Below are positions 1 to 7,758 of a stretch of DNA of 32,912 bases, piece by piece. The notes beneath the pieces were generated by a model, which made no database searches, had not been told where the DNA came from, and saw only the letters and a program-made list of their open reading frames with translations. This stretch comes from Limiplasma sp964504385 (lineage in GTDB: Bacteria; Bacillota; Clostridia; Christensenellales; Aristaeellaceae). The position numbers were made by a program, and so were the translations under genes. The stretch spans positions 1 to 32,912 of the forward strand of contig CAZDEF010000026.1 in NCBI GenBank assembly GCA_964504385.1, written 5' to 3'. Each line of letters begins with the position of its first letter. The first letter of the stretch is position 1.

Positions 1-2
1 TG

Positions 3-848
3 ACCGACGAGGAACAGCTGGCCCGCAACGCCGCCAACGCCGAATACCGCGCCGCTGTGCTGCCGTGGGTGAAGGCGTGCTTTCAGCCGGAAGACTGGAC
101 GGACGCGGACACGGAGCCGGAAGCCGTCGCTCTGAATGAATGCTACGAAGCCCTGCGCCAGAACCCGCTGGGGCAGCAGTATCTGCAAATGCTCGAACCC
201 TTCGGCGCGGCGGATGGCGAAAGCTGCTTTGATATCAGCCGCAGGATCGCGCGGCAGTGGCTGGGTGAGATCCGCCCCGAAAAGCTGCTGGAGATCAACG
301 ATGATTATCAGCTGTGGCTGTATGCGCCCGGCACGCAGATCGATTACCCGGTGGTGCAGTGCAGCAACAATGAACGCTACCTGAACCACCTGTTCGACGG
401 CCGCCGCAATGCCAGCGGCACGCTTTTCATCGACTGCCGCAACCTGACGGAGCTGCGCGACCCCAACACGCTGGTGTACGGCCACCACATGCGCAATGAG
501 AGCATGTTCGGCACGCTGGTGTTCTACAAGGAGCAGGCGTATTACGAATCGCACCCGTATATGCTGGCGATCTCGCCGGAAAAGGTGTGGCTGCTGGAGC
601 TGTTCGCCGCCTACACCACCACCAGCACCGACCACTGCTACGACATCGCCCTGTCCGGCGAAGCAGACATGCTGCGCTTCGTGAGCGAGGCGCAGCGCAA
701 ATCCAACTTTCTCTCCCTTGTGCAGGTGCTGCCCGGCGACCACCTCGCCACCCTCTCCACCTGCGCCTACACCTTCGAAAACGCCCGCTACATCGTCATC
801 GCCCGCGCCACCCCGTGGTGGTGCGCACCGGTGGAGGGAACGGTGTAA
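3..848 (+). CDS. Class B sortase, C-terminal part (5' end outside window)
   Basis: The reading frame is open from the first base, so the gene begins upstream; the internal GTG at 57 has no reason to be the true start. The visible part carries the sortase catalytic set: the His in YGHHMRNESMFG, the Cys in TLSTCAY and the Arg in ENARYIVIAR. The GH-x-M and TLSTC pattern and the long segment between His and Cys fit class B sortases, which cleave a sorting signal in an exported protein and join it to peptidoglycan or to another subunit outside the membrane. The N-terminal anchor is not in the window. A perfect 12-bp hairpin follows the stop codon. No sorting-signal substrate is visible next to it, so its target is unknown. 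A second class B sortase lies at 29024-30127. Confidence 0.88.
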   Translation, partial: TDEEQLARNAANAEYRAAVLPWVKACFQPEDWTDADTEPEAVALNECYEALRQNPLGQQYLQMLEPFGAADGESCFDISRRIARQWLGEIRPEKLLEINDDYQLWLYAPGTQIDYPVVQCSNNERYLNHLFDGRRNASGTLFIDCRNLTELRDPNTLVYGHHMRNESMFGTLVFYKEQAYYESHPYMLAISPEKVWLLELFAAYTTTSTDHCYDIALSGEADMLRFVSEAQRKSNFLSLVQVLPGDHLATLSTCAYTFENARYIVIARATPWWCAPVEGTV

Positions 849-861
849 AGCGGCGCATAGA

Positions 862-900
862 ACCACCCCCTCCGCCTGCAGCGCAGATGGAGGGGGTGGT
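862..900. terminator. Bidirectional hairpin between convergent genes
   Basis: A perfect 12-bp stem (ACCACCCCCTCC with GGAGGGGGTGGT) has a 15-base loop that can itself pair. It lies between the sortase stop and the stop of the convergent gene at 910. Neither side has a good T run, so intrinsic termination may be weak. Confidence 0.55.
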
Positions 901-909
901 GCATATGTG

Positions 910-1362
910 TCAATGATCCCAATCGACGCGCCAGTCCATATAGTTCAGCGCGCCATCGTCGGTTTCCTGCTGCGTGCCGTCGGTGTAGGCGACCTTCTTC
1001 ACTGCGGCGTACAGACGGGCAATGCGGCTGCAGTCGGGTAGGGTACATTCGTCCGATGAAGCGGTTTCGCCGGGGGCGATCTCCTTCTTCGTGGTCCAAT
1101 AGAAATAGGTGGATTCGCCGTAGATGCGCACGCCGCGATCATCTGTGGCATAGACGCGCATCTCGAAGGACTTGACCGTTTTGTCGGAAGTGTTGGCAAC
1201 GGCAAAATGCGCCTTCATGCGGTCGTTGTCCAGCCTGCTCCACTTGCCATGCGCGCCCGGCTGAAGCACCAGCTGCACACCGGAGGAGGCAAACGCCTGC
1301 AGGGGAGACAGCGCCAGTAATATCAATGCAAACAGCAGCGCCCACAATTTTCTGCCCACCAT
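910..1362 (-). CDS. Small exported protein, paralogue of 14392-14928
   Basis: This 150-residue protein starts at ATG 1362 behind AGGAG. A signal peptide (MVGRKLWALLF, then a hydrophobic run) ends near AFASS. The mature part aligns along its length with the exported protein at 14392-14928: shared blocks include GxW-xL-MKAxF, the RIYG motif, YWTTKK, APG, a T-x-PD-x-S block, DGT, a DD pair and a final YxxWxxxW. Both are probably beta-rich domains outside the membrane, in the general style of FxLYD-type domains, but I do not recognise the family and assign no function. It has its own promoter (1401-1429) and looks monocistronic. Confidence 0.8.
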   Translation of the reverse strand: MVGRKLWALLFALILLALSPLQAFASSGVQLVLQPGAHGKWSRLDNDRMKAHFAVANTSDKTVKSFEMRVYATDDRGVRIYGESTYFYWTTKKEIAPGETASSDECTLPDCSRIARLYAAVKKVAYTDGTQQETDDGALNYMDWRVDWDH

Positions 1363-1400
1363 CCAACACTCCTGATCTGCGAAAAATCGCCGTTTTTCTT

Positions 1401-1429
1401 ATTGTAGCATCTGTTGCAGGGAAAGTCAA
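1401..1429 (-). promoter_or_regulatory. Sigma-A promoter for exported protein gene
   Basis: On the minus strand TTGACT (1424-1429) and TACAAT (1401-1406) are 17 bp apart, about 40 bp upstream of the ATG at 1362. Confidence 0.75.
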
Positions 1430-1436
1430 ACAGTGG

Positions 1437-1469
1437 AAAAATCCCCGCGCACGAGGATATGCGCGGGGA
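1437..1469 (-). terminator. Intrinsic terminator of fucO-like gene
   Basis: A perfect 10-bp GC-rich stem (TCCCCGCGCA with TGCGCGGGGA) is followed on the minus strand by a run of five T (1437-1441), eleven bases after the stop codon of the alcohol dehydrogenase gene. Confidence 0.85.
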
Positions 1470-1479
1470 AAATGGGGGA

Positions 1480-2628
1480 TCACAGCAGGCTGCGGTACAG
1501 CGCGGCGATTTCCGCCACGGAGGTATCGCGGGGGTTGCCGGGGCGGCAGGCATCGGCAAAGGCGGATTCGGCCAAGAACTGCACATCTTCGTCCTTCACG
1601 ATCTCCTTGAGGTCGGCGGGAATGCCCACATCAGCGCTCAGCTGGCGCACGGCGTCCACAGCGGCCTTGCGGTACTCTTCCTGAGACATGGTCTCGGTGC
1701 CTTCCACACCCATGGCCTTGGCGATGTCGCGGTACTTTTCGCCGGTGCAGGGGGCATTGTACTCCATAATGGTGGGCAGCAGGATGGCATTGGCCACGCC
1801 GTGGGGCGTGTCATACAGCGCGCCCAGACCGTGCGCCATGGAGTGCACAATGCCCAGACCCACGTTGGAGAAGCCCATGCCGGCCACATACTGCGCCAGC
1901 GCCATGCCTTCGCGGCCTTCTGCGGTGTTGGCCACAGCGCCGCGCAGATGCTTGGAGATGAGCTCGATGGCCTTGAGATGGAACATATCGGTCATTTCCC
2001 AAGCGGCCTTGGTGATGTAGCCCTCGATGGCGTGGGTGAGCGCGTCCATACCGGTGGCGGCGGTCAGCCCTTTGGGCATGGTGGACATCATGTCGGGATC
2101 GACGATGGCGATCTCGGGGATATCATTGGTATCCACGCAAACGAACTTGCGCTTCTTTTCCACGTCGGTGATCACATAGTTGATGGTCACTTCCGCCGCA
2201 GTACCGGCAGTGGTGGGCACGGCGATGGTGAATACGGCGTGATTCTTGGTGGGGGCTACGCCTTCGAGAGAACGTACATCGGCATATTCAGGATTGTTGA
2301 CGATGATGCCGACGCCCTTGGCAGTGTCCATGGCGGAGCCGCCGCCGATGGCTACGATGCAATCCGCACCGGAAGCTTTGAAGGCCGCCACGCCCGCCTG
2401 CACATTTTCGATGGTGGGATTGGCCTTGATTTCGCTGAACAGCTCATAGGGCACGCCAGCTTCCTCCAGCAGACCGGTCACTTTAGCCGAAACGCCGAAC
2501 TTGACCAGATCGGGATCGGTGCAGACAAAAGCCTTCTGATAGCCGCGCGCCTTGATGATGCCGGCGATCTCGTTGATGGCGCCCTTGCCATGGTGAGAAA
2601 TGGTATTGAGAACGATACGGTTGGACAT
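1480..2628 (-). CDS. fucO: Iron-containing alcohol dehydrogenase, FucO (lactaldehyde reductase) type
   Basis: The 382-residue product has exactly the length of E. coli FucO and closely resembles it throughout, for example YADVRSLEGVAPT, PTTAGTAAEVTINYVITD and QYVAGMGFSNVGLG. FucO reduces L-lactaldehyde to 1,2-propanediol with NADH during fucose or rhamnose fermentation. The nucleotide site GGGSAMD is at about 96-101. Metal ligands are D195 and H199 (MDALTHA), H262 (VHSMAH) and H276 (TPHGVAN), matching D196, H200, H263 and H277 of FucO. The start is ATG 2628, with AAGGAGG at 2638-2644; an upstream in-frame start at 2649 lies before that site and is unlikely. It has its own promoter and terminator. 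No fucose or rhamnose genes are adjacent, so the physiological substrate is inferred from similarity; a 1,2-propanediol or butanol dehydrogenase role is possible. Confidence 0.88.
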   Translation of the reverse strand: MSNRIVLNTISHHGKGAINEIAGIIKARGYQKAFVCTDPDLVKFGVSAKVTGLLEEAGVPYELFSEIKANPTIENVQAGVAAFKASGADCIVAIGGGSAMDTAKGVGIIVNNPEYADVRSLEGVAPTKNHAVFTIAVPTTAGTAAEVTINYVITDVEKKRKFVCVDTNDIPEIAIVDPDMMSTMPKGLTAATGMDALTHAIEGYITKAAWEMTDMFHLKAIELISKHLRGAVANTAEGREGMALAQYVAGMGFSNVGLGIVHSMAHGLGALYDTPHGVANAILLPTIMEYNAPCTGEKYRDIAKAMGVEGTETMSQEEYRKAAVDAVRQLSADVGIPADLKEIVKDEDVQFLAESAFADACRPGNPRDTSVAEIAALYRSLL

Positions 2629-2680
2629 GGAAAAATTCCTCCTTCGCAATGTTCACATAGAGATGAAAGGGCCATTTGTA

Positions 2681-2709
2681 ATCATACTGCATTGTGAAGA
2701 AAATGTCAA
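2681..2709 (-). promoter_or_regulatory. Sigma-A promoter for fucO
   Basis: Minus-strand TTGACA (2704-2709) and TATGAT (2681-2686) are separated by 17 bp. The -35 box overlaps the stop codon of the upstream LysR gene (2706-2708). Confidence 0.8.
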
Positions 2710-3635
2710 ACTTTGGGACTCGATTCCTTTTTGTTTAATAGTTCCATAAAACTCTCAATTAGTGAGGATTCTAGATGCGAAAGCCGTGTACCTTTTGCAT
2801 AAACAGCGGCATATGCACGCGTGGTATCGATATCTGCGATGCGATAAAAAGTCGGTTCCTGGCGATATTTGTGGATGAGTACATCAGGTAGCATCCCAAC
2901 GCCAATTCCATTAGCAATTAAACGACAAACGGTATTCCAGTTTGACGTTCTGAAAATAGTTTCTGGCTGTATGGAAAAGTGCTTCATGATTCGTTGACTC
3001 ATACTGTAAAACTTTAGCTCCGGAATAAGTGAAATGAAGGGTTCATTACGCAAAATCGGCAAACTAAGATAGGAACGCCCCGGAGCGGCAATTGCATGGG
3101 CGTTGGCGGGATGACTTGGCGGAACACCAATTAAGATTTCCTCCATATATATAGGGTGATACAACAATCCTTCCCTCATGGGTTCTGTAGGAATAAAGCA
3201 CAATTTCAACTCTCCATCTAACACAAGTTGTTCTAATTCGGTAGAAGTACGCTCAATCACTTCTAAGTTGATCTGCGGAAAATGCTCATGATAAAAGCGG
3301 AAAAGACGCGGTAAGTAGTATTCGCTATAAAATGGTGATATGCCAAAACGAAGACTCTCTGTCGGGATATCTCTGAGATGCGTAAGTTGATTCACCAATT
3401 TTTCTCTTTCTTTAAGTAAGATGCGACCTTCACGGATTAACAACTCACCTGCGACTGTGGGCAACATTGTATTACCATTGCGAAGAAAGATGGGCATACC
3501 AAGTTCTTGTTCTATTTTGTTTAGATATTGGCTTAATGCAGGCTGACTGATAAAAAGGTTTTTAGCAGCTTGCGAAACCGTCTTGGCATCGTTTATAGCG
3601 CAAATATATTGTAATGCTCGAAAGTCCAAAGTCAT
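2706..3635 (-). CDS. LysR-family transcriptional regulator
   Basis: The protein is about 309 residues, normal for the family. An N-terminal winged helix-turn-helix (YICAINDAKTVSQAAKNLFI, then SQPALSQ and the IEQELG helix) is followed by a periplasmic-binding-like effector domain (LRFGISPFYSEYYLPRL onward). The start is taken as ATG 3635, which has GGAGG just upstream with a short gap; TTG 3647 is the alternative and lacks a site. It is divergent from the ABC importer operon and the two promoters overlap, the classical arrangement for a LysR protein that controls the neighbouring operon and itself. The effector is unknown; a glycerophosphodiester or polyol-type ligand would fit the operon. Base composition is clearly more AT-rich than fucO next to it. 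Confidence 0.88.
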   Translation of the reverse strand: MTLDFRALQYICAINDAKTVSQAAKNLFISQPALSQYLNKIEQELGMPIFLRNGNTMLPTVAGELLIREGRILLKEREKLVNQLTHLRDIPTESLRFGISPFYSEYYLPRLFRFYHEHFPQINLEVIERTSTELEQLVLDGELKLCFIPTEPMREGLLYHPIYMEEILIGVPPSHPANAHAIAAPGRSYLSLPILRNEPFISLIPELKFYSMSQRIMKHFSIQPETIFRTSNWNTVCRLIANGIGVGMLPDVLIHKYRQEPTFYRIADIDTTRAYAAVYAKGTRLSHLESSLIESFMELLNKKESSPKV

Positions 3636-3670
3636 TGCCTCCGTCAACTATAATTTTTGCTTATAATATG

Positions 3671-3699
3671 ATTCTATCTTAGTATTTGATTTTTTGCAA
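3671..3699 (-). promoter_or_regulatory. Promoter for LysR gene
   Basis: Minus-strand TTGCAA (3694-3699), 17-bp spacer, TAGAAT (3671-3676), about 35 bp upstream of the start at 3635. Its -35 lies inside the spacer of the opposing importer promoter. Confidence 0.6.
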
Positions 3700-3714
3700 T
3701 AACATAAGTAAAAT
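3686..3714 (+). promoter_or_regulatory. Promoter for ABC importer operon
   Basis: TTGATT (3686-3691), 17-bp spacer, TAAAAT (3709-3714). It overlaps the divergent LysR promoter, so the two cannot both be occupied fully. The leader to the first gene is about 90 bases and contains an inverted repeat (TGGAATC at 3753, GATTCCA at 3783). Confidence 0.5.
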
Positions 3715-3811
3715 ATAATTAGTTCTGGTGCAAGAAAAATATGTAGCTTAATTGGAATCTGATAAGTAAAACATACAGGATGGATTCCATGGGATACGAA
3801 GGAGGTACAAT

Positions 3812-4699
3812 ATGAAAGGACGAACTAAACGCCTACTTGCGCAAGAGACCAAGGGAGTGGCGTGGACACTACCTGCACTTGTATTCCTAGTGCTATTTAC
3901 GTTATACCCTATGGTAAATGCTGTTATTACTAGTTTCTACAATTGGAACCTGACCGGGCGCAAAAAATATATTGGTTTATACAACTATAGAAAACTATTT
4001 AGCAGTACGGAAATATGGGATAGTATTGGTCGAACAATCCAGTATGTGGTTTATATACTACCGGCTACACTTGTTTTTGGCTTTGTGCTAGCGTTACTGC
4101 TGAAAAAAGCATCGAAACTGAATGTGGTTTTTCGTACACTGTTGTTTACTCCGCGGGTGTCTTCTATGGTGGCAATTTCTATGGTGTGGATTTTTATCTA
4201 TAACCCGCAATATGGCTTGCTTAATAGTATTCTTGGTTGTTTTGGTATGCAGCCTATTCGCTGGCTTAATACACCTGAAACGGCTTTACCGTCACTTTGC
4301 CTTATTTTTATATGGCGTATGCTTGGATATAGTGCAGTGGTGTATTTGGGCGGTATTCAAAACATTTCGGAAGAAGTTTTGGAAGCGTCCACTATTGATG
4401 GGGCCAATGCAATTCAAACTGTGTGGCACATAACACTGCCATTAACTACACCAACGGCTTTCATGCTGATGATCCTTAACACCATCGAAATTTTAAAGAT
4501 GTTTACAACCATCAATGTTATGACGCAAGGTGGACCGGCGATGTCTACCACCAATTTGGTCGTTCTGCTATACGAATATGCTTTTCGGCGTTACCAAGTT
4601 GGCTATGCTTCAGCTATTGCTCTGGTTCTTTTTCTGCTGATCTTGTCTATCAATCTGCTTCAGATGGCGCTGGAGCGCTTCGTCAGTTACGATTCCTAA
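3812..4699 (+). CDS. ABC sugar/glycerol-phosphate-type importer permease 1 (UgpA/MalF-like)
   Basis: The 295-residue membrane protein has six predicted transmembrane segments, beginning at about residue 18 (TLPALVFLVLFTLYPMVNAV). The cytoplasmic EAA loop that contacts the ATPase is visible as EASTIDGANAIQTVWHITLP. This is the MalF/UgpA family of CUT1 importers. It starts at ATG 3812 behind AAGGAGG and is followed by the partner permease after 15 bp. The phosphodiesterase at the end of the operon suggests glycerol-3-phosphate or glycerophosphodiester import, but sugar import cannot be excluded. No ATPase gene is in the operon, so the complex would need an ATPase encoded elsewhere, as with MsmX-type shared ATPases. 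Confidence 0.88.
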   Translation: MKGRTKRLLAQETKGVAWTLPALVFLVLFTLYPMVNAVITSFYNWNLTGRKKYIGLYNYRKLFSSTEIWDSIGRTIQYVVYILPATLVFGFVLALLLKKASKLNVVFRTLLFTPRVSSMVAISMVWIFIYNPQYGLLNSILGCFGMQPIRWLNTPETALPSLCLIFIWRMLGYSAVVYLGGIQNISEEVLEASTIDGANAIQTVWHITLPLTTPTAFMLMILNTIEILKMFTTINVMTQGGPAMSTTNLVVLLYEYAFRRYQVGYASAIALVLFLLILSINLLQMALERFVSYDS

Positions 4700-4714
4700 G
4701 GAGGTGTATGCCAA

Positions 4715-5548
4715 ATGAAGGTGAATCGTCATCATGCTAGTAAATGGGAAGTTTTGCGTATCATAGTGCTGATTATTGTCTGTACTGTTGTTATTTTACC
4801 TTTTATATGGATGATTCTTAACTCTTTCAAATCAGCCGATGAAGTGCTGGATAAAAACGTATTTTTTCCCACCGTATGGCATCCTGAAAACTATATTCTT
4901 GCATGGAATGCCGCACCATTTGATGTCTATTTCAAGAACAGCCTACTGATGGCGATAGCCACTGTTGTGTGTCAGATAATAACCAGTTCTATGGCTGCCT
5001 ATTCTTTTGCAAAACTGAAATACCGACTGAACAAACCACTTTTCATGCTCTTCCTTTCCTCGATGATGGTTCCTAGTGAAGCAACGATTGTTTCCAACTA
5101 TTTGACGATCTCTAGCTTGGGATTGATCAACACATTCTTTTCAGTTATTGCACCATCTATTGTCAGCGTATTTGGCGTGTTCTTGTTGAGACAGTTTTAC
5201 ATGACCATTCCAGATGCACTGATGGAAGCAGCTAAAATTGACGGCGCTGGCGAAATTAAGGTCTTTACAAGTGTTATTCTACCATTGGGAAAGAGTGCGA
5301 TGGCAACTATCGCGATTATGGGGTTTATTTCTAGCTGGAATAGTTATCTGTGGCCGCTCATCATTACTAGTTCTATGGAACTGCGTACTGTACAAACGGG
5401 GTTGCGTGCTATGGTGAATAATGATCTTGGCATCACATGGGAGCAATTGATGGCAATGGCTACGCTGGTTGTTATTCCTGTGCTTGTGTTGTTTGTATGC
5501 CTTCAAAAGTATTTTGTACAGGGCATAACCAAGGTTGGTCTAAAGTGA
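4715..5548 (+). CDS. ABC importer permease 2 (UgpE/MalG-like)
   Basis: The 277-residue protein has six predicted membrane segments, the first at about 15-37 (IIVLIIVCTVVILPFIWMIL). Its EAA loop reads EAAKIDGAGEIKVFTSVILP. It pairs with the upstream permease to form the channel of a CUT1-type importer. The AAGGAGG site overlaps the end of the upstream gene, so translation is probably coupled. Codon use is AT-richer than in the flanking chromosome, like the rest of this operon. Confidence 0.88.
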   Translation: MKVNRHHASKWEVLRIIVLIIVCTVVILPFIWMILNSFKSADEVLDKNVFFPTVWHPENYILAWNAAPFDVYFKNSLLMAIATVVCQIITSSMAAYSFAKLKYRLNKPLFMLFLSSMMVPSEATIVSNYLTISSLGLINTFFSVIAPSIVSVFGVFLLRQFYMTIPDALMEAAKIDGAGEIKVFTSVILPLGKSAMATIAIMGFISSWNSYLWPLIITSSMELRTVQTGLRAMVNNDLGITWEQLMAMATLVVIPVLVLFVCLQKYFVQGITKVGLK

Positions 5549-5627
5549 TTTGCCTTGGATTGGAAGGTCAATGGCGCAGAAGCGCTTGAGATAAGTGGAT
5601 ACCCATTATAACAAAGGAGGTTTCCCC

Positions 5628-6860
5628 ATGAAGAAGATCCTTTCCCTAGTACTAACCTTGTGCATGTTGTTTAGCTTAACTAACTTTGCGTTGGCGGAAG
5701 ACGTTACGTTGGAATTCTGGGTTCGTAACAGTGATGACTTTGTAGATGAAATTGCTGCGTTTGAAGCTGCCAATCCTGGCGTGAAGATCAATCAGGTTCA
5801 GGTCGGCGCGAATTATGATGACTTGGTGGCAAAGTACAACGCTGCTCAAGTGGCTGGTAATCTGCCGCAGGTAGCTCTTGTTGGACAGCGTCATGGCATT
5901 CCACAGTGGTATGATGCCGGTGTGCTGGTTCCAGCTCAGGAATGGATGACAGAAGAAGAACAAGCTGATGTGATGGATAACTTTTGGATTCGGTATACCT
6001 ACAATGGCGTACGCTGTGCTGTGCCGTTCGGCAGTTCTACGCCTATGCTGTGGTATAATAAGACCATGCTTGATGAATTGGGCATGAACGTACCTGAAAC
6101 ATTAACTCAGTTGAAAGAAGCCGCTATCAAGGCTGTCCGTGATGTGGATGGAGATGGAGCGACTGATATCTATGGCGTAAACTTCAACTCGGATACGCCT
6201 TGGTATATTCAGCCCATGGTGTGGTGCTTTGGTGGAACGGTTATTGATGAAGCTGGCAATATTAACATGACCAGTGATGAAATGGTCAAAGTATTTGAAC
6301 TGCTGGCTGAATTGGTTTCAACTGGCGCATTGCCTGCTAACCAGCACAATTCTGCACAGGCTGATTTTTGCAACGGTACATCATTGTTCTATATTACTTC
6401 CTGTGCTTCCAAGGGAAAATTGCAGAACAGCATTGGTGATAAATTTGAACTAGGCGTTGCACTATTTCCTGGTGAGGTGACACGAAACGTTTGCATTGGT
6501 GGCAATGGTTTGGCTATCTTTAAATCCACTCCCGAGTTGGAGGAGCTTTCCGCCAAGTTTGCCAAATTCATGATTTCTGTTGAAGGCATGGACTTCCAAC
6601 TCACTCAGGGTTATATGCCTTTTACCCACAGTCAGTTTGCCAGTGAGCTGATCCAAGAGCGTTTGCAGGATCCTATGTGGAGCATTGTTTTGAGTCAGGT
6701 TGATTACATCAAGGGGCAGAATATCCATCCGGCGGATTCCACTATTTGGAGCGAGATGACAAACTTGATTTCTGCTGTTGAAGCCGATTCTACGCTGGAT
6801 ATTCCTGAGGCGTTGCAGAAAATCCAGGACACGGTCGACGAGTTCATGATGCTGTATTGA
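5628..6860 (+). CDS. Extracellular solute-binding protein of the ABC importer (UgpB-like)
   Basis: The 410-residue protein has a signal peptide (MKKILSLVLTLCMLFSL) cleaved after ALA before EDVTLEFW. There is no lipobox Cys at the cleavage site, unusual for a Gram-positive binding protein, so anchoring is unclear. The mature part is a family 1 extracellular solute-binding protein: FEAANPGVKI, VPFGSSTPMLWYNKTMLDELG and NVCIGGNGLAIFK are typical blocks. The start is ATG 5628, with AAAGGAGG at 5613-5620; an in-frame ATG 33 bp upstream precedes this site and is rejected. It captures the ligand for the two permeases. Ligand identity as glycerophosphodiester or glycerol-3-phosphate is inferred only from the phosphodiesterase downstream. 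Confidence 0.88.
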   Translation: MKKILSLVLTLCMLFSLTNFALAEDVTLEFWVRNSDDFVDEIAAFEAANPGVKINQVQVGANYDDLVAKYNAAQVAGNLPQVALVGQRHGIPQWYDAGVLVPAQEWMTEEEQADVMDNFWIRYTYNGVRCAVPFGSSTPMLWYNKTMLDELGMNVPETLTQLKEAAIKAVRDVDGDGATDIYGVNFNSDTPWYIQPMVWCFGGTVIDEAGNINMTSDEMVKVFELLAELVSTGALPANQHNSAQADFCNGTSLFYITSCASKGKLQNSIGDKFELGVALFPGEVTRNVCIGGNGLAIFKSTPELEELSAKFAKFMISVEGMDFQLTQGYMPFTHSQFASELIQERLQDPMWSIVLSQVDYIKGQNIHPADSTIWSEMTNLISAVEADSTLDIPEALQKIQDTVDEFMMLY

Positions 6861-6880
6861 TTTTATAGTCTAATTCCAAA

Positions 6881-6907
6881 GGCCTGCCGCCGTAATGGCG
6901 GCGGGCC
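6881..6907 (+). promoter_or_regulatory. Intercistronic GC-rich hairpin
   Basis: An 11-bp stem (GGCCTGCCGCC with GGCGGCGGGCC, one G-T pair) with a GTAAT loop lies between the binding-protein gene and the phosphodiesterase gene. There is no T run after it. Such hairpins after binding-protein genes commonly protect the upstream message or attenuate downstream expression. Confidence 0.65.
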
Positions 6908-6929
6908 AATGAAATGGAGCGTTTCTATC

Positions 6930-7640
6930 ATGCCGATCATCAACTATGCCCATCGGGGGGCTAGCGAATACTATCCTGAGAACACATTAAGATCTTTTTA
7001 CGCTGGATTGGAAATGCGTGCTGATGGAATTGAAACTGATATTCAGCGTACGAAAGACGGCGTACTTGTACTGTATCACGATGATACTCTTGACCGTGTT
7101 CCGCACGCAAACGGAGCGATTAAGGATTATACTTATGAAGAATTGTTAAAAATGGACTTTGGCGTATTCAAGGGAGAACGCTTTGCTGGCGAACGAATTG
7201 TAAAACTTGACACTTTTCTCACACACTTCTCTAAACGTGGCCTTACGCTTGCATTAGAAATCAAGCAGTATGGGGTTGAAGCGGAAAGCTTGGCAGCAGT
7301 GAAGGCTTATGAATGCTGCGATGATGTGATCTTCACTTCGTTTTTGTGGGATAGCATCGAGAAACTCCGCAAACTGGATAACAATATTCGTATAGGCTAT
7401 TTGACCAATGAGATAAATGCAGAACTGTTAGAGAAACTACAAGAATTGCATATTCAACAGGTTTGTCCAAAACTTGAAATGGTGACGGAAGAAACTATGA
7501 AGTTAGCGCAGGAGTATGGCTTCTCTGTGCGTTTCTGGGGCATACGGAATACGGACGATATGAAACGTGCGATTGCATTGGGAGGAGATGGAATGACGAT
7601 TAATTTTCCGGATAAACTGACAGAAGCGCTTGGAAAATAA
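6930..7640 (+). CDS. ugpQ: Glycerophosphodiester phosphodiesterase (UgpQ/GDPD family)
   Basis: The enzyme hydrolyses glycerophosphodiesters to glycerol-3-phosphate and an alcohol. The catalytic signature is complete: HRGASEYYPENT, ETDIQRTKDGVLVLYHDDTLDR (HR, ExD and HD residues) and LEIKQYG. At about 236 residues and without a signal peptide it resembles cytoplasmic UgpQ (247) rather than periplasmic GlpQ. I prefer ATG 6930 because GGAG lies ten bases before it; ATG 6909 is possible but has no clear site. It is the last gene of the importer operon, about 70 bp after the binding protein and behind a hairpin. Together with the importer it suggests uptake of glycerophosphodiesters from degraded phospholipid. 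Confidence 0.87.
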   Translation: MPIINYAHRGASEYYPENTLRSFYAGLEMRADGIETDIQRTKDGVLVLYHDDTLDRVPHANGAIKDYTYEELLKMDFGVFKGERFAGERIVKLDTFLTHFSKRGLTLALEIKQYGVEAESLAAVKAYECCDDVIFTSFLWDSIEKLRKLDNNIRIGYLTNEINAELLEKLQELHIQQVCPKLEMVTEETMKLAQEYGFSVRFWGIRNTDDMKRAIALGGDGMTINFPDKLTEALGK

Positions 7641-7694
7641 AAGCATAATGACTTGCTGAATATATGTAGTAGAGCAAGCTGTTTTGATGAGTAC

Positions 7695-7723
7695 TTGCTT
7701 TCTGAGAGCAAGAGGCGTATGAT
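7695..7723 (+). promoter_or_regulatory. Promoter for dipeptidase gene
   Basis: TTGCTT (7695-7700), 17-bp spacer, TATGAT (7718-7723), 35 bp upstream of the start codon. Confidence 0.5.
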
Positions 7724-7758
7724 CCTTGTTGTATCAAACACAGAAGGAGCGAACGCAT

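Noticed and set aside
1414..2697. Long plus-strand open frame opposite fucO
   Set aside because: It is antisense to a clear alcohol dehydrogenase, rich in Gly/His typical of reversed GC-rich coding DNA, and has no ribosome binding site.
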